Source of the DNA: Ailurus styani
Taxonomy: Eukaryota; Chordata; Mammalia; Carnivora; Ailuridae
Direction of reading: 5' to 3'
NCBI GenBank assembly: GCA_002007465.1
Contig: LNAC01000277.1
Coordinates: 1,762,989-1,826,988 of the forward strand
DNA: 64,000 nt
Shown here: in pieces, positions 21,396 to 33,949 of the stretch
Layout of the letters: each line of letters starts with the position of its first letter
Position numbering within the stretch: position 1 is the first letter of the stretch
The notes under the pieces: model-generated
What the model saw: only the letters and a program-made list of their open reading frames with translations
Told to the model about the DNA's origin: nothing
Databases searched by the model: none
Translations under genes and position numbers: made by a program

Positions 21396-22110
21396 CCACT
21401 TTCCAGAAGATATAGCATGTAGGGAAACACATTTGAAAAAATACCACAGAAATGCAACCAGACCATAGAAGACTCAAAGGAGGAAACAAACTATCAAAAA
21501 CAAAAACAATTCATTGCACAGTCTGAAAACAAAAAATAAGATAGAAGGCTGAAGGTTTTAAAAACATTTAAGAGCCTTACTACCAATTAAAATGCATCCA
21601 CTTTATTTTTATTTTTGACGCAAACACAGTTAAAATACATAAGATGATTGTGAACATTTGAAGACAGAGTGGATATTTTAGAATGTTAAGGAATTGCTAT
21701 TAATTTTTGTGGATGTGATCATGGCACTATGTCGGTTAAAAAAAGTCTTTAACTCTTAGATGTGTGAAATAAAATACTGTAAGTTAAATTATATGGTTTG
21801 ATTCAAGATAATATACTGAGGACAGGAGAATGGGGTAGGGAGGAATTGTACAGATGAACAACTTTGACCACTCTTTGATAATTCTTTAAGTTGGATGATG
21901 GGTCAATGGGAGTTCATTATATTATTCTTTTTATAATTGCATTTGCATACTCTTGATATATTATATAATAAAGTGATTTGGGCTTTCTTTTTAAATGGAG
22001 GAATCCATGGAAGCATGGAAAAGTCAGGTTTATTTGAGAGTGGTGGAGTTGTACAAACACACCGAGGACTGAACATGAGGCCAGCCTCATGCCCCCCACC
22101 AGCCTCCTCC

Positions 22111-23124
22111 AAGAGGGATGTGCAAATTAATAAGTCAGGAAACGACAAATGTTGGCAAGGATGTGGAGAAAGGGGAACCCTCCTACACTGTTAGTGGGAA
22201 TGCAAGCTGGTGCAGCCGCTCTGGAAAACAGTATGGAGGTTCCTTAAAACTTGAAAATAGAGGGTGCCTGTGTGGCTCAATGGGTTAAAGCCTCTGCTTT
22301 CAGCTCAGGTCATGATCTCAGGGTCCTAGGATCGAGGCCCATATCGGGCTCTCTGCTTGGAGGGGAGCCTGCTTCCTCCTCTCTCTCTGCCTCTCTGCCT
22401 ACTTGTGATCTCTCTCTCTCTCTCTGTGTCAAATAAAGAAATAAAATCTTTAAAAAACAAAAACAAACAAACAAAAAAAACCAAAAAAAAAAAAAAACAA
22501 CCCTTGAAAATAGAGCTACCCTATGACCCAGAAATTGCACTGCTGGGTATTTACCCTAAAGATACAAATGTAATGATTCGAAGGGGCACGTGCACCCAAA
22601 TGCTTACAGCAGCAATGTCCACAATAGCCAAAGTATGGAAAGAACCTAGATGTCCATCAACAGATGAATGGATAAAGAAGATGTGGTATATATATACATC
22701 AGAATACTATGCAGCCATCAAAAAACAAAATCTTGCCATTTGCAGTGACATGGATGGAACTAGAGGGTATTATGCTAAGCGAAATAAGCTAATCAGAGAA
22801 AGACAATTATCACATGATCTCTCTGATATGAGGAATTTGAGGGGCAGGGCGGGGGCGGGTGGGAGGTAGGGAGGGAAAAAATGAAACAAGATGGGACCAG
22901 GGAGGAAGAGAAATCATAATAGACTCTTAATCTCAGGAAACAAACTGAGAGTTGCTGGGGGTTGAGGGGGAGGGATAGGGTGGCTGGTTATGGACACTGG
23001 GGAGGGTTTGTGCTATGGTGAGTGCTGTGAAGTGTGTAAGATTGATGATTCACAAACCTGTAGCCCTGGGGGCAAATAATACATTATATGTTAATAAAAA
23101 TTTAAAAAAAAGAGGGATGTGCAA
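22111..23124 (+). mobile_element. 5'-truncated L1, 15-bp TSD, carrying a SINE
   Basis: The element is 22126-23109. It covers ORF2 C-terminal coding sequence (LPYDPEIALLGIYPKDTNVM and KVWKEPRCPSTDEWIKKMWY in one frame) and the 3' UTR 'gtgctatggtgagtgctgtg'. The TSD aagagggatgtgcaa is perfect at 22111-22125 and 23110-23124. A CAN SINE later inserted at 22263. Confidence 0.96.
22250..22515 (+). mobile_element. CAN SINE nested in the L1, 13-bp TSD
   Basis: The body is 22263-22502 with a mustelid-type head (gggttaaagcctctgctttc) and a long A-rich tail interrupted by C (CAAA units and a run of A). cttgaaaatagag is duplicated at 22250-22262 and 22503-22515, so it is younger than the host L1. Confidence 0.96.
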
Positions 23125-23339
23125 GATGAACTTCTGGGGTATGAAAAGAAATGTTTAGAATTTCCATTTGTACTAGAAGACCTCAGTTCTTCCCTGCTAT
23201 GTATGTTCTTTACTATTCACACAGAACATGTCACTTTTGACATTTCTAGTCACCACATGTGTGGGGATTTTCCCCCTCACCAAGCAATTCTGTGCGACAC
23301 CAGCTAGGTGTCTTATAATTTAACTAAATTCTGATACCG

Positions 23340-24065
23340 TCTATATGGAGATAGGGTTAGATCCCACAGGCTGGGTCTCAGTCCCACAAGATGGCCTCTG
23401 CTTCAGATGGGAGACACATGTCCAGGTTACACCTGTACTTCTGACCAAGTGGCTATAAATCTGAGGTACCCCTTCTCAGGTTTGATTAGTTTGCTACAGA
23501 GGCTCACAGAACTTAGAAAACTGTTTTTTTACTGTTTACCAGTTTATGATATAAGATCTGAATAAGGATACAAATGAAGAGATGGAAGAAATGCATAGGG
23601 CAAGGGATGTGGGAAGGGGCCAGCAGCTTATATGCCATCTCTAATCACACCACTCTCTCCCCACCTCACCTGTCTTCCAACCTCGAAGCTCTCCCACCTC
23701 ATATTTTGGGATTTTTATGGAGGCTTCATCACACAGACAGGACCAATTATTAACACCACTTTCTAGTCCCTATTCCCCCTCTGCAGGACAGCAGGTGGAG
23801 TGGAAAATTCTGAGCTTCCAATCACAGTTTGGTCCTTCTGGTGACCAGCTGCCATGCAGGAACCCACCCAGGGTCACCTCACTGAAAAAAAGATGTTCCT
23901 AGTGTTCTATTGCTTGGGAATTTATAAGGGTATTAAGAGCCCTATGTCAGGGACAGGGTCAAAGACAAATATGAGAACAAGAGGTGCTCCTAGTACTCTT
24001 ATCAGTGAAAAAATTACAAACGTTTTTGGAGCTCTGTGCCAGGAACTGGGAGCAGACACACAGAT
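23340..24065 (+). mobile_element. Probable old ERVL-type LTR
   Basis: Recognised only loosely: 'ggtttgattagtttgctaca', 'gaggctcacagaactt', 'ttggagctctgtgccaggaa' and 'ctgggagcagacac' occur in the order of a mammalian ERVL-class LTR as I remember it. No TSD or internal coding region is seen. Confidence 0.4.
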
Positions 24066-24070
24066 GATAG

Positions 24071-24091
24071 ACACACACACACACACACACA

Positions 24092-24148
<57 letters not shown>
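24071..24148. repeat. (AC)12(TC)27 compound microsatellite
   Basis: Twelve AC units (24071-24094) run straight into 27 uninterrupted TC units (24095-24148). The purity suggests a highly variable locus. Confidence 0.97.
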
Positions 24149-24154
<6 letters not shown>

Positions 24155-26199
24155 TCTATCACCTCATACCATTTGTCTGTGATCTCATCCACTTAAAAGT
24201 TGCATTTGTGTTTATGTAATTTATAATTAATTATTACCCATACACTGTGTATGTGTAGGCTTCAGATTTTGTTTGTTTTTACTGGTAGTAAGTGCACACG
24301 TAAGAGCAAGGTGATTCTTGAGCAGAGCATGGGAGTCCTCTATCTGGGTTACATTATAGTTAGCTCATCCTGGGATGTTTTTAATCCTGAAGGAGGAACC
24401 ATTTGCATCTTTAAACCACTACTCTAGATTGACCCAGAAGCATGACCTCTTCACCATGGAGCTAAGATGGAATACCTATGACCTGGCCGATTCTTACAGC
24501 ATGGTTGTCTTGTGTAGTTAGTCTTAGCAGCAGCCAACTTTCTTCCAAAATGAGAATTCCAAGAAAACCAGATGGAAGTTACCAGCTCAAAATGCCAGTG
24601 TAACAGTGTAACACGTCTGTCTTCTATTGGTCAAAGCCATAGGCCAGCCTGATTCAAAAGGGCAGAAGAACTGACTCCACCTCTTGCTGGCAGAATCGTA
24701 TCCCCAAAAGAGGGAAGGGACGAGTGGCAGCCATCTTGGAGGTAAGCTACCACATACTTGCATCAGATTCACCTGCTATCAGTATTTCTTGCTCATGTCA
24801 GGAGCTCTACATTTTGAGGAAGCACCCCTATAAATTCTTAATGGTACTAAATTTAGGAAATCACTCTAGTAAATATTTGGTAGTGGCTGGATGTCTCACT
24901 TAAAATTTTTGACTATGCATTTAAAGAAAAGAGGATACTCCACTTACAGGTTTGGATCCAAAATGCTGTTGCAATAGGTAGTATGGATGGGCATTACTGA
25001 AGCGAAAGTACAACTACTCTCTACTAAAATAACAGACTTCTAGGACTATTTACTGTAAGCTCACACTGATTAGAGGCCTGACAGAGGCTTTAAATTCTCT
25101 GCCAGCCAAGTTTAGAAAACATACGAAAGAAAGGGGCATATTTTTCAGAGAGTTGCATGGCAAAGCAAAGTCTCGCAGGGAGACCCTTTTCAGGTAAGAG
25201 AGAGATGAGGCAGGATAGGATGTGAGGTGGAGAGTCCACTCACAGTTCCAAGCTTGGGACAGGATGGTCTCCCACCACCAGGGAAACTGCTTCCAGAAAA
25301 TATCCTAGGTCCTGACAGGCAGCCACACTTCCATGCCTATCCCTGAATGCAGGTTTAGTGCTGCTCTTCCTTAACACCACAGAGAGCAGCTATTACAGCC
25401 ATCTCTCTTCTGCTGCGGGGGAGGATGCAACACAAGCTAGATTTCCCATTTTCTCCTCAATATCTGGGGCCTGGGTCCTTAAAAGAGAAATCTGCCAGTG
25501 ATACAATTATGTAAATTAGCAAATAAAATAATGTAGCTAAAAATTAATCTCAAGGTTTAAATGCAGTAAAGCAACAGTGTTCAACCAGGGCACAGAACGA
25601 AGCAGCAGCAAACAAACCACTTGTAAAATGAAATAATAAAAGAACACGACTTATATCTTCCATTATCTGGGCTGATCTCAGTGGCCCAGTCTGCACACTC
25701 TTGAAGGTAAAACAATTTTAAGCCATGTAAGTTTGGATGTGAAATGAATTATAATTACCCATTCTCCTCCCCAAGTGATATAAAATACCAGAATTCAAAC
25801 ACAGAAGACATCTCAGTTACTCTAAACATAGAGTCTGTCTATGACTTTGGGAGTTGTAATATATTATGACTTAGAACCATGATAAATTCTGGCTATTCTT
25901 CCTCCAAGAAATACTTCAGAAAAAAATAATGTGAATATGTAATGCATGGAAGCAGAAACATTGTTTTATCCTGCTATTGTTAATTCAGTTACTGAAATGT
26001 GAATAATGGGACATCAGTAAAAGATATATCAGTCCTACCTTGCAAGGTGACTTTTTACTGCTCCAAGTTTAATGAACAGCCTATTTTTCCAAGAAGAATC
26101 CTTTGAGAATGGTATGTGGCTAGATAGCAATGTGAATTAATCAAGACTTGAACTTCCCTCTCAGGTCAGGATGGGTCATTTTTTTAACCTTTACATTTA
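24149..26199. other. Unique sequence, no gene found
   Basis: About 2 kb with no recognised repeat and only short open frames (61 codons at most). It is a candidate for conserved non-coding sequence simply because it is free of young insertions. Confidence 0.4.
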
Positions 26200-26370
26200 T
26201 CTTCATAGTCCACAAGTGTTTTTCAATTCAATATTACTTAATCTTCAGGACATCCCTATAAGTGAGTCAATATTATTAGACTGAGGTACAAAAAGATTAA
26301 GTGATTTGCCCCAAGTTCCAAGGATAACAATGCCAAGGGGCGGGATTAAAACGTAGAAGTTTAATCTAAT
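26200..26370 (-). mobile_element. MIR SINE, antisense
   Basis: 'ctgaggtacaaaaagattaa', 'gtgatttgccccaagttcca' and 'gggcgggattaaaacgtaga' follow the reverse-complement order of the MIR core. Confidence 0.75.
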
Positions 26371-26731
26371 GGACTATGTTCTCTCTCTCTGGACACAGGT
26401 GACTCTTTTTTTATAATAGAATAATAGACTCATAAAGAATTTTGGAAGTTGATAATCACAATTTGAAGGTATCCTTGCCTTTTAAAAGAATAAAGTAATG
26501 AAAGATTGATAGAAGATTTGCGTGAAAACTGTTGCTTCCTCAAAGAAGGGAAATAACCAGAAAGTGCATGTTAAGGCTTAGAATATCTTTAAGGTGGCCA
26601 GGGATGGATTAGAGTCAACAACAAGGGGACTGACTACAGTGTTGTCAGAAAGGTGAGCTGCTATCACCCGAGCCCCTTGAGATTGGAAGATGAGGGGGAT
26701 ACAGATTATGTGGCGAAGTGGTTTCCAAGCT

Positions 26732-27395
26732 GTGTTAGTTTCCCAGGGCTGCTAACAAAGTACCATAAACTGACAGTTAAAACAACAGAAATGTGCTGCC
26801 TTACAGTTCTGGAGGCTGGAAGTCCAAATTCAAGGTGTCTGTGGAGTCCTTTTGAGGTTTCTTTTTTTTTTTTTAAGATTTTATTTATTTATTTCACAGA
26901 GGGAGAGAGATCACAAGGAGGCAGAGAGGCAGGCAGAGAGAGAGGGGTAAGCAGGCTCCTCGCTGAGCAGGGAGCCCAATGTGGGCCTCGATCCCAGGAC
27001 CCTGAGATCATGACCTGAGCTGAAAGCAGAGGCTTTAACCCACTGAGCCACCCAGGCGCCCCCTTTTGAGGTTTCTGAGAGAGAATTTGTGCATTCCTCC
27101 TCATAGCTTCTGGTGGTTACCCACAATCCTTGGCTTTCCTTAGCTTGTAGATGCATCATTCCAATCTCTGCCTCTGTTATCACATGGCATCTTCCCTTTC
27201 TGCATTTCTTCACATGGCCTTTTTTAATAAGGACACCAGTTATAGTGGAGTAGGTTTCATCCTAGTGACCTCATCTTAACTTAACTAAATATGTAAAGAC
27301 CCTGCTTCCAAATTAGGTCACATTCACAGACACTACGAGTTAGGGCTTCAGCATACCTTCTTCAGGGACACAATTCAACCCATAAGACTAAGAGA
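26732..27395 (-). mobile_element. MLT1-type MaLR LTR, split by a SINE
   Basis: The left part (tgttagtttcccagggctgc, acaacagaaatgtgctgc, ttctggaggctggaagtcca) and right part (agcttctggtggttacccac, tagatgcatcattccaatct, aggacaccagttatagtgga, aatta/ggtcacattcacagac) make one antisense LTR of the MaLR group. The SINE at 26863-27061 interrupts it. Confidence 0.75.
26848..27076 (-). mobile_element. CAN SINE in the MaLR LTR, 15-bp TSD
   Basis: The body is 26863-27061, with a T-run tail then 'aagattttatttatttattt' and the mustelid-type 'ggctttaacccactgagcca'. ccttttgaggtttct is repeated at 26848-26862 and 27062-27076. Confidence 0.97.
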
Positions 27396-28722
27396 GTAGA
27401 ACAGAATCTCTGAGGAAAACTTTCATCAAAAGACCACAATTTAAATTAGTCTCATCATAACTATTCATTTTAGGTGTGGCAAAATAAGGAAAACAGACTC
27501 ATGGGCTATAGATTAGTTACTAAGCTAAGCACCTAGAACATGGTCCCCCTTCCTGCTGAAGAGATTAATGGTGGTCATTGAGGGTTATGCATCTTTAAAG
27601 TGAATATTTCTGTCTTCAAGAGGCACCAACCTATGTCCATTCCTGGGCTATTTATGGAATAGGTAGTAGCTTAGTACAGAAAATAACTCTTCTGGCCCTG
27701 TAGAGATTGTAAAGTATGTGTAATTAACATGAATGTCCCTCTCTGATTGATAAGGCTCTTTCTGGCCTATAAAACCCCTCACACACCAAGTACTTCCTAA
27801 ATTCTGACCTCAATATGCACACATACCTCAGAATGCTGCTTCTTCTGGGAATCTGTCACAGATAATTTCGTAACATTCAAATGAGCAAACAATTTATTCT
27901 AAATGAGCAATAAGAAATATTGTGAGAACAACTTATTTCCAAAGGAGTGGAAATCCCTACTTGGTAAGAATTGTTCTTAAACAAATTATTCTGAATTAAA
28001 ATTATTTCTTACGCAAATCCCATTACTAGCTTAATAGTGTTCTTTCCCTTTTGGCAATGGTATCTGTTGGAAAAATTGTTTTTGTGATCATTGATTTTCA
28101 AGGCTTTTTAGCTTTTCAGGACTAGGGGATCACTGATTTAACATATAAGTTTACGTAAAAAAAGTCAATGTTGACTTCTTTTTCTAGTACACTCTAAAAA
28201 GTTTATCTCTTCAAGGCAGTTGCATGTGCCTGTCAATAGAGAGGGAAATTTTAAGAAAAGGTAAGAAAGAAGAACAGAAAGATCAGTATTTTAAGATATT
28301 ACCTTGCAGTCTTTATTCATAAACAAATGCGAATACATTGGGATGCATTTCACAGTTTGCATTTTAAGAAAAACAGCAACTTTTATGTCATATCTTTTCT
28401 TCTGCATTAGCTATGTGACATATGCCAGATTCACATATGTTGCACTGCCATTGAAATAATCTCACACCACATATGGCCAATCCTGCTTATTTGTTTTTTT
28501 TTTTTTTTGATCATATAATTGTCACTTTCAAATACCTGGCCCTACAAAAGCATGTGGAAAGCAAAGACTTTTATGTGATTGGTCAGTGCCCAGCCCAGGG
28601 CCTCAGCCAATAAAATAAAAATTTGTCATCAGTGTATGTTTTTGTCATCATCCAGAAGAATAACACCCCCTTAATTCTAAAAAATATTGATATACATCAG
28701 TAAATAGTTAATTTTCTTCTAG
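27396..28722. other. Unique sequence, no gene found
   Basis: AT-rich and without named repeats. A T-run of about 16 lies near 28494-28508. An inverted CCAAT box (attgg, 28578-28582) and a direct one (ccaat, 28607-28611) precede 'aataaaataaaa', a promoter-like arrangement that may be chance. Confidence 0.35.
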
Positions 28723-28967
28723 GAAGTTTGCCTTGTATTTTTTTATTTTACTTATTTATTTTTTAAGAGTTTATTTATTTATTTATTTGACACAGAAAGA
28801 GAGATCACAAGTAGGCAGAGAGGCAGGCAGAGGGAGAGGGGGAAGCGGGCTCCCCGCTGATCAGAGAGTCCAAATCAGGGCTCAATCCCAGGAACCTGAG
28901 ATCATGACCTGAGTGTTAGGCAGAGGCTTAACCCATTGGGCCACCCAGGTGCCCAGAAGTTTGCCTT
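28723..28967 (-). mobile_element. CAN SINE, antisense, 12-bp TSD
   Basis: The body is 28735-28955, with a long T/ATTT-rich tail side, then 'gatcacaagtaggcagagag' and 'aacccattgggccacccagg'. The TSD gaagtttgcctt is present at 28723-28734 and 28956-28967. Confidence 0.95.
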
Positions 28968-30000
28968 TTAAAATGAACATGTATTCTTTTGTTCTGTAAA
29001 ATGGAAATACTAGAAAACTCTATACTGGGTATAGATAAAAAGAGAAGAAAGGTGACTGGAATTAGTGGATGCAAAAAAAGATTTAGGAAGAGGAATCAAA
29101 TAACTTTAGGACTGCAAAAGATAATGACTTACAAAAGAAGTGAAAATGATGTTATTCTTGAAATAACTAAAAGTGCTGCGTACTTCAGATATATACTCTG
29201 CTCTGTGCCTGAAAGTGTCAGGATTATATTGGAAAGGACTCACACCACTAAAAGCCGCCTGGGCAGGAGTGTGGGAGTGAGGGTAGAAACACAACTAGTT
29301 ACCCAGAGGAAGAGATAATAATGTTAATGTCAAGGAAAATCATTGCTTGGCCCTTTCTTGGCTGGTCTCCTGCTGGAAACTTTAACTGATTGCTGAAAAG
29401 AGATTAGGTATGTCCAATTTGCTGTAGATCACAGTCTTCATGAAAATGAGAACTTGGTGTTTACTTTCTTTGAGAATTATGAACTTTTCCACTCAATAAT
29501 AGTGATGGCCATGATCTTACTTAAAATACACTGAGATCCATCCTGGAAAGTATAAATGATGTATTTTTTTTAAAAGACTAAACAAGCAATTTGGAAAAGA
29601 ACAAAATGTAATAGAACCAGGAACAGTACTTACGGTGCTATTCTCACATTTTTGTACAATCTTTTATTCAAGCATTTAGCAGATGAGATACAAGAGACAA
29701 CTTGTTCTAGGAAATCAAGCACTACATAGCGGGGATGTTACAGAGCTGCACTTGGTGCCCAGCAACTTTCTGCTTAACCTTTGGCCACTTCTTTTATAAC
29801 TATCTTTCTCATCATTGTCATTACGTCATTACTATTGTCTCCATCAGCACAATCATCATGATGTCAAATGTCACCTCTGCAGAAGGTCTGCCCTTACCTA
29901 ACTCTCTTTGTCCCTAGCATTTTATCTTCCCATATTTTTTTTACCGTTATCCTGCCTTAAGTTTCTTTATGATATATTTAAAGATCAAAAATTATATTTT
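28968..30000. other. Unique sequence, no gene found
   Basis: A 109-codon plus-strand frame (28989-29318), rich in Lys and Arg, has no recognisable domain and reads as AT-rich chance coding. No repeat family is recognised. Confidence 0.4.
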
Positions 30001-30002
30001 CT

Positions 30003-30345
30003 ATTTAGTTGTTCACTGTAGCTGCATGAGGACAGGATTTCTCTTTTAAAGATTTTATTTAATTATCTAAGAGTGGGTAAGTGAGAGAGAGCACAAGCTG
30101 GGGGGGAGAAGCAGAGGGAGAGGGAGAAGCAGACTCCCCACAGAGCAGGAACCCTGAGGCAGGGCTCGATCCCAAGACCCTGAGATCAGGACCTGAGCTG
30201 AAGGCAGACGCTTAACTGACTGAGCCACCCAGGCGCCCCAAGGACAGGATTTCTTTTGTATGGGTTTTCCATCGTGTATCGAATGCCTAGAAGTGTTTCT
30301 GTCATGTGTTTTGTACTCAGTCAATACCAGTTAAATGAATAAAGT
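30003..30345 (+). mobile_element. L2 3' end split by a SINE
   Basis: 'gttcactgtagctgcatgag' and 'gacaggatttct', then after the SINE 'atcgaatgcctagaagtgt' and 'gtactcagtcaataccagtt', follow the L2 3'-end order. The halves join across the SINE. Confidence 0.65.
30029..30254 (-). mobile_element. CAN SINE, antisense, 14-bp TSD
   Basis: The body is 30043-30240, ending 'actgagccacccaggcgccc'. The TSD aggacaggatttct is present at 30029-30042 and 30241-30254. The 'cgcttaactgactgag' head marks the older subfamily. Confidence 0.96.
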
Positions 30346-30409
30346 ATTATTTATTAAACATTTATACTGTTATGTTCATTCCTACATTTAACACTCAATT
30401 TTTTTTTTT

Positions 30410-30900
30410 GGAGTGTTGACAATGTGCTAGGTACTCTTCTATAAAGAGGGAATAAGCGGGAACAAAAGAGGAAAATGCTGCCCTTGAAGGATTCACATTC
30501 TAATGAAAGAGAATGATAATGAGCAAAGTATATTAATTATATAATGTATTAAATAATGATAAATGCTTAGGAGAACAATAAAGTAGAAAGGTAAGGAATG
30601 GTGTGAATGGAGTGACATTTGGGTCAATATTGTAGGTAAGTGAGAGAGAGAATTATGTGAATTTGGTAGGGAAGAACATTCCAGGTAGACAGAATCTAAA
30701 ACAATGAGTGAAGCAAGAGAATCCTGAAAGAAGGCTAGTGTGGCTGAAACAGAGCTAGGTAGGAAGGGAGTAGTAGGAGATAAGACAGAGAGAGACAATG
30801 GATGTCTTCCATACTGAGTGTGTAAAGCCACTGGAAGACTTTGTGAAGAAGAATGACAAATGTCACATAGCTGTAAAAGGCTGTTGTGTTGAGAACATGT
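30410..30900 (-). mobile_element. Antisense L2
   Basis: 'acaatgtgctaggtactctt', 'gaaggattcacattctaatg', 'gaagaacattccaggtagac' and 'aaggctagtgtggctgaaac' mirror the other L2 copies here. The minus-strand frame through it (30493-31005, 170 codons) is Ser/Leu-rich L2 sequence, not a host gene. Confidence 0.8.
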
Positions 30901-31050
30901 AATGGGGCAAGGGCCACAGAAAGGAAACCGGCTTGTTATCTTGTTGGCAAACAACTTAGAAAATGAGTTGAGAAAGAAGAGAGAAATATTAAAATGACAG
31001 CACATAGGGGCTCAAAGGAGAAGAGAGTCAGAAAAAGACTTCACATAAGA

Positions 31051-31267
31051 AACAAAAGTGGGGCGCCTGGATGGCTCAGTTGTTAAGCATCTGCCTTCAG
31101 CTCAGGTCATGATCCTGGGGTCTCAGGATTGAGCCCTGCCTACTTAGCGGGAAGCCTGCTTCTCCCTCTACCACTCCTCCTGCTTGTGTTCCCTCTCTCG
31201 TTGTCTCCCTCTGTCAAATAAATAAACAAAATCTTAAAAAAAAGAACTAAAAAAATAAATAAAAGAG
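31051..31267 (+). mobile_element. CAN SINE, older subfamily, decayed TSD
   Basis: The body is 31061-31257 from gggcgcctggatggctcagt to the AAATAA tail. The flanks aacaaaagtg and aataaaagag match at 8 of 10 bases. Confidence 0.93.
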
Positions 31268-33160
31268 ATGAGATATTCTTCTGTTGTTTTTACTGTAGGG
31301 TGAGGGAAACTAGGAAGGGAAAGCAGGGTTCACTAGTTTGTGAAAGAAATGGGAGATGAGGACCTGAAAAGGAGTATGGAACATTTTTAAAATACATTTG
31401 ACTATGAAGTAAAAGAGAAAGAGGATGACAGCTAAGAAAACTCTTGAGGTTTTTAGGAAATAGAGGGAATATACTTACCCTTATTGTTCTCTGATCATGG
31501 AAATCATACATGTATATTGAAAAATACAAAGGAGGATACAGAAATATATGATGAACAAAGTGATATTCCCCCCATTTTCAACACCAAGAAAACAATTAAG
31601 AGTTAATATAAATTCCTTCAGGTGTGTTTTATGTATATAATTATTCAGATATGCATAACCATGATGCTCCTTGAAAAAAATTAAAGTGGTAGGGTATAGG
31701 GAAAACTGAATGTTCCTATAGTAAACTAGATATCTGAAAAACATGTAATTCAAATATAGGGATAGCCAGTAGGACACGTGGACTGACTTGATTTTCTAAG
31801 GGCACCTATGCCTATGTACAAAGTCATCCATATTTTTTGTCTCCATCTGGCCAATGTTTCCTACCTGGAAATGGTCTGGTGGGTGGGATAAGAGAATAGA
31901 AGCAGGCCTTCTTATATGAATCCATGGCACCTTTTACTACTTGGAACATTATGGCAGGGTGTTATGATTTTTTTATTCTCTGTGTGAGCTTTTTGAGGGT
32001 AATGACTATATCTTGCTTAATATTATATCTATCGAACATAGATCAATGCCTGACACCATGATGTGGACCTCACTTTTGTTTGTTCATTGAATTCATGAAT
32101 GAGTAGTATATAGCTATAAACATGTATATACCATAGAAAAGATGTACATGTGATTATGCATGTGTGTATGATTTTATGCTTGGTCTTGGTTTATAGTTCC
32201 ATATTTTATCTAATGGTTCAAATTCATCCAAATAAATTCTGTTGGAAGTAAATTGTTGCTTTCTAAGGGAGTCAGATCAAACAGTCAAATGTGACTTGAA
32301 ATTTTAAATGATCACTTCAGTCTTTAATTTTTGCATATGTCTTACTAGCTTATTGAAGCAGTAAATATGGCTTGTGATATATGAATGACACTAGTATCCC
32401 TATGCATACAGTCCTTGATTACCAGTGATGGATTAATTTATTAAAAACAGCAGATACTAAATGAAAATACACTTCATACCTTTCCAAATTCCAGTTCAAT
32501 TAAATTGTGAAATTCAAGTATTATATGAACAGAAAAGGCCACTGGAAAGGCCAATATAATTAAAATTCAATTAATAGCCTACCTTCTCTTCTGAGTCTAC
32601 AAAAAAGCCATTCATTATTCTTTGGCAGTGAGTGCATTCCAATTTGTCATGAAATTTGCCACTTACTTTCTTTGTTCTTCAATTTCAAAATCGAGTGGCA
32701 GTCTGATTATATTCATTTTTCTTGGTTGAACTCAATGTACATTTTTCATTCATAGGTTTTGTGAAATTCTCTAGTATTTATTTACTAAGGCTTTTGAAGT
32801 ATGAATGTTCATGGGTCAATTCTATCAGAGAAATAATTGGGTTCTTTGACAACATCAGAACACAGTAAATGATTGTAACTCAGCCTTTTGAACAAGAAGA
32901 CAATTAAGATAAAATCTCTATTATCGAAAAGGGGGGTTGCATTTATTTTTAGATTCCCCCTCCCAACAAGAAAAACAAAATCCAAGACTTTGCTTTCAAT
33001 TTGTTTAGTGTCTTGGAATAGAACATGGGCATTGATTTGGTTTTCTAGTGATTAAGGTTAGAATGACAACATGTAAATTAATCATTCTTTTTAGGGTAAA
33101 TCAAGCAATAAAAATACATTTATAATAAATAAATGCCTATATTGCTTGCTCTGTACTAAG
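31268..33160. other. Unique sequence with a possible L2
   Basis: No gene. An L2-like plus-strand 3' end may lie at 31920-32105 (gagctttttgagggtaatga, then atgcctgacaccatgatgtg). The rest is AT-rich and not assigned. Confidence 0.4.
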
Positions 33161-33164
33161 TACA

Positions 33165-33305
33165 TCTAGTGTTTCAGTTAATATAATTAATCTGTGAGAG
33201 ATATATTATTGTTCTAATTTTTCAGTAAAGAAACTAAGGCTCAGAGACATTAAGTAACTTGTTTAAAGTCAGAACAAGATCCTGCTGCCCAGCAATACAC
33301 ATAAG
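33165..33305 (-). mobile_element. MIR SINE, antisense
   Basis: 'aagaaactaaggctcagaga', 'cattaagtaacttgtttaaa' and 'gtcagaacaagat' follow the antisense MIR core closely. Confidence 0.75.
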
Positions 33306-33945
33306 AGTTACGAAATCACATACTTTTCATCTACTTAGTGAATACTATTTCCATTTAATAGCTTTGTTCTACGTGCAGTTGTTACCTAAGGTGTGAGAAT
33401 CCTAAAGAAAACTGAGATCAGATAACACAGTGGCCAACTCGGTGCCAGCTGAATTGTTTTAACACTAACATTTAACCAATTATGCCTCACATTTCCTAAT
33501 AATAATTTCACATTTTAATTATACTACCATATTGGCTAAATTTTGGTCATTTTCCTCTAAAATAAACATGAATCTGAGAGTGAATCTGTAGACTTTGGAT
33601 AGAAAACTTCCTTGGGGCCGTGGCTGCCTATCAGATGTTAAAAAGAATGGCATGTTTGCTATGGCTGAATTAATCAAAGTCCCTCAGACCATTCATGAAT
33701 CTAGAAAAGCCACCTAATATCTATGGCACGCAGAGTAGACTGAGATTTCTGAAAACTGGAACCATTTTGCGAGTCTTTTAAATAAGCTAAATTTCTAATG
33801 CCCAACCTCAAGTTACCCAGCAAGCCTGTATTTTTCTAATCTGTGTGCTTCCTCATTCTCCACTATGACTATCTGAAAATTTTGCCACTCTTCCTAAACT
33901 TCTGGCCATAGCAATTCCTACTCACTCTCAGCCTCTTACTTCATG
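33306..33945. other. Unassigned sequence
   Basis: No gene, named repeat or unusual structure seen. Confidence 0.4.
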
Positions 33946-33949
33946 GAGA

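Noticed and set aside
23959..24192. RE/VC-repeat protein frame
   Set aside because: A direct translation of the (AC)n(TC)n microsatellite.
28577..28622. Inverted and direct CCAAT boxes with an AT-rich tract as a promoter
   Set aside because: Such short motifs are common by chance, and no transcript start, CpG island or exon lies nearby.
30493..31005. 170-codon minus-strand frame as a secreted or membrane protein
   Set aside because: It follows the sense strand of an L2. The Leu/Ser-rich look comes from the pyrimidine-rich L2 3' region.
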